Assembly: GCA_035256085.1 (NCBI GenBank)
Contig: DATEYP010000146.1
Span: 1 to 6,904 of the forward strand
Reading direction: 5' to 3'
Origin: UBA6901 sp035256085
GTDB taxonomy: Bacteria; Pseudomonadota; Gammaproteobacteria; Acidiferrobacterales; UBA6901
DNA length: 6,904 bases
Within the stretch, counting starts at the first letter, position 1. The number at the start of each line of letters is the position of its first letter. Both the position numbers and the translations under genes were made by a program. Of this stretch, positions 5,923 through 6,904 are shown one piece after another. The notes under the pieces were generated by a model. That model did not search any database and was not told the DNA's origin. It saw only the letters and a program-made list of their open reading frames with translations.

Positions 5923-6134
5923 AATTGCCCGCGCAGCGGGCTGTAGTTAAGCGGGGCGGCAGGATGAGAACCCGAAGGGTTCGACAAATTCGCCGGCGAC
6001 CCACATGGATGTGGGGAGGTAGAGCAACGCATGGAGCAGTTGCCGGGAGCGAATTTGAACAGCGGAGCAAAGCGACGCTGGCCCCGAAGGGGCGGAACAC
6101 ATGGATGTGCGGAGTAATCCTGGCGCCCCAGCCA
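5918..6134 (+). ncRNA. Candidate structured RNA / 217-bp tRNA-3'-end repeat unit
   Basis: The segment runs from just after the tRNA CCA to the end of the second CCA copy. It contains many perfect short stems in series. They are GCCCGC/GCGGGC (5927-5941), GAACCC-GAA-GGGTTC (5968-5982), a 9-bp CAAATTCGC/GCGAATTTG (5985-5993/6049-6057), CCCACA-TGGA-TGTGGG (6000-6015), GCAAC/GTTGC (6024-6043), CAGCG/CGCTG (6060-6080), GCCCC-GAA-GGGGC (6081-6093) and CACA-TGGA-TGTG (6098-6109). The 9-bp stem encloses two of the others, giving a multi-branched architecture. No protein gene is credible here. I see no matching named RNA family. Expression as the 3' trailer of the tRNA-Gln transcript is inferred. It could be an rtT-like processed RNA, a tRNA-targeted mini-element, or a dispersed genomic repeat. 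Confidence 0.55.
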
Positions 6135-6139
6135 AAATG
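6116..6139 (+). repeat. Direct repeat, copy 2 (displaced tRNA-Gln 3' end)
   Basis: AATCCTGGCGCCCCAGCCA (6116-6134) is identical to the last 19 nt of tRNA-Gln including CCA, then A followed by AATG. No 5' tRNA half precedes it, so it cannot be a tRNA. It lies 41 bp before the prs start codon. Confidence 0.95.
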
Positions 6140-6179
6140 GTTATTGTAAGAACAAGCGGTTCCAGAAAGGCGGAAAGGC

Positions 6180-6904
6180 ATGTCGCTCGACAACATGATG
6201 GTTTTCACCGGGAATGCCAATCCGGCGCTCGCGGAGAAGGTCGCGCACCATCTCGGCATGCCGCTCGGCAAGGCGCACGTCGGCCGTTTTAGCGACGGCG
6301 AGACCCTGGTTGAGATCATGGACAACGTGCGCGGCCGCGACGTGTTCATCATGCAGCCGACCTGCGCGCCGTCGAACGACAACTTGATGGAACTGGTGGT
6401 GATGATCGACGCGGTCAAGCGCTCCTCGGCGCGGCGCATCACCGCGGTGATTCCTTATTATGGTTATGCGCGCCAGGACCGGCGGCCGCGCACGGCGCGC
6501 GTGGCGATCACCGCCAAGCTGGTGGCGGACATGATCACCGTGGCCGGCGCACACCGCGTGCTGACCATGGATTTGCACGCCGACCAGATTCAGGGATTCT
6601 TCAATATCCCGACCGACAACATCTATGGCGGGCCGGTGCTGCTGGGCGACATCTGGCGCATCGAGTATCCGGATCTGCTGGTGGTGTCGCCGGACGTGGG
6701 CGGCGTGGTGCGCGCCCGCGCCCTGGCTAAGCATCTCGAGGCGGATCTGGCGATCATCGACAAACGCCGGCCGAAGACCAACGAGGCCAAGGTGATGCAC
6801 ATTATCGGCGAGGTGAAGGGCCGCACCTGCGTGCTGATGGACGACCTGGTGGACACCGCCGGCACCTTGTGCGAGGCGGCCGCGGCGCTCAAGAACCATG
6901 GCGC
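6180..6904 (+). CDS. prs: Ribose-phosphate pyrophosphokinase (PRPP synthetase), N-terminal 241 codons
   Basis: Prs transfers pyrophosphate from ATP to ribose-5-phosphate, making PRPP for purine, pyrimidine, histidine, tryptophan and NAD synthesis. The frame runs from ATG 6180 to the window edge; the full protein is about 315 residues. VFTGNANPALAEKV (8-21), GRFSDGE (35-41) and CAPSNDNLMELVVM (62-75) form the N-terminal half. The ATP/flexible-loop segment YYGYARQDRRPR spans 93-104. DLHADQIQGF is at 131-140 and SPDVGGVVRARALA at 170-183. The PRPP-binding loop MDDLVDTAGTL is at 220-230. The chosen start gives MSLDNMMVF; the methionines at residues 6 and 7 are alternatives. A purine-rich stretch (AGAAAGG 6164-6170 and GGA 6172-6174) supplies the ribosome site. 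Synteny with tRNA-Gln and ispE upstream matches P. aeruginosa. Confidence 0.98.
   Translation, partial: MSLDNMMVFTGNANPALAEKVAHHLGMPLGKAHVGRFSDGETLVEIMDNVRGRDVFIMQPTCAPSNDNLMELVVMIDAVKRSSARRITAVIPYYGYARQDRRPRTARVAITAKLVADMITVAGAHRVLTMDLHADQIQGFFNIPTDNIYGGPVLLGDIWRIEYPDLLVVSPDVGGVVRARALAKHLEADLAIIDKRRPKTNEAKVMHIIGEVKGRTCVLMDDLVDTAGTLCEAAAALKNHG

Noticed and set aside
5823..6149. Open frame of 108 codons on the plus strand running through tRNA-Gln and the downstream element, Arg-rich after the tRNA
   Set aside because: It reads straight through a certain tRNA gene, has no ribosome site and resembles no family. The basic stretch recalls the Tpr peptide of E. coli tyrT, but open frame and base composition alone do not support a gene.
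6135..6179. Possible prs promoter (TATTGT at 6142-6147)
   Set aside because: Only four of six -10 positions match and there is no plausible -35, so it is too weak to list as a feature.
5432..6442. Long minus-strand open frames (up to 336 codons) across the GGGACAA array and prs
   Set aside because: They are antisense to ispE and prs and contain a peptide repeat (Cys-Pro-Leu-Ser-Leu-Val-Pro) that is simply the heptanucleotide translated.

Overview
The window is a GC-rich stretch of a gammaproteobacterial chromosome. Six protein genes and one tRNA follow the order prfA - hemA (both on the minus strand) | divergent promoter region | TPR lipoprotein (lbcA-like) - lolB - ispE - tRNA-Gln(TTG) - prs (plus strand). 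From memory this is the same order as around PA4665-PA4670 of Pseudomonas aeruginosa, and close to the E. coli prfA-hemA / lolB-ispE-prs locus, which lacks the TPR gene. Protein similarity and gene order both support Gammaproteobacteria. I cannot name the genus.

Region by region. Positions 1-621 hold the first 207 codons of peptide chain release factor 1. Positions 622-767 are a spacer with a 19-bp perfect inverted repeat. Positions 768-2027 are glutamyl-tRNA reductase. Positions 2028-2328 are the divergent control region, with a perfect TATAAT facing hemA and a TATACT/TACTAT facing the TPR gene. Positions 2329-4044 encode a TPR lipoprotein resembling LbcA. Positions 4045-4177 carry a purine-rich tract and a likely terminator. 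Positions 4178-4810 are lolB and 4849-5688 are ispE, 38 bp apart and probably cotranscribed. Positions 5691-5790 are 14 tandem copies of GGGACAA. Positions 5843-5917 are tRNA-Gln. Positions 5918-6179 are a structured spacer in which the last 19 nt of the tRNA are repeated. From 6180 to the window edge is the first two thirds of prs.

The genes are housekeeping functions. HemA starts tetrapyrrole synthesis from Glu-tRNA, RF1 ends translation at UAA/UAG, IspE is in the MEP isoprenoid pathway, Prs makes PRPP, LolB inserts lipoproteins into the outer membrane, and the TPR lipoprotein probably works in the outer-membrane/periplasmic protease axis.

The unusual content is between the genes. The strongest item is the segment downstream of tRNA-Gln. 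It is a 217-bp unit bounded by copies of the tRNA 3' end and packed with perfect short stems, reminiscent of the E. coli tyrT/rtT repeats or of a very small tRNA-targeted element. Other spacers carry the GGGACAA array, an AAAGACGC-type inverted repeat, and a purine/pyrimidine inverted repeat of which one arm encodes the LolB signal peptide.
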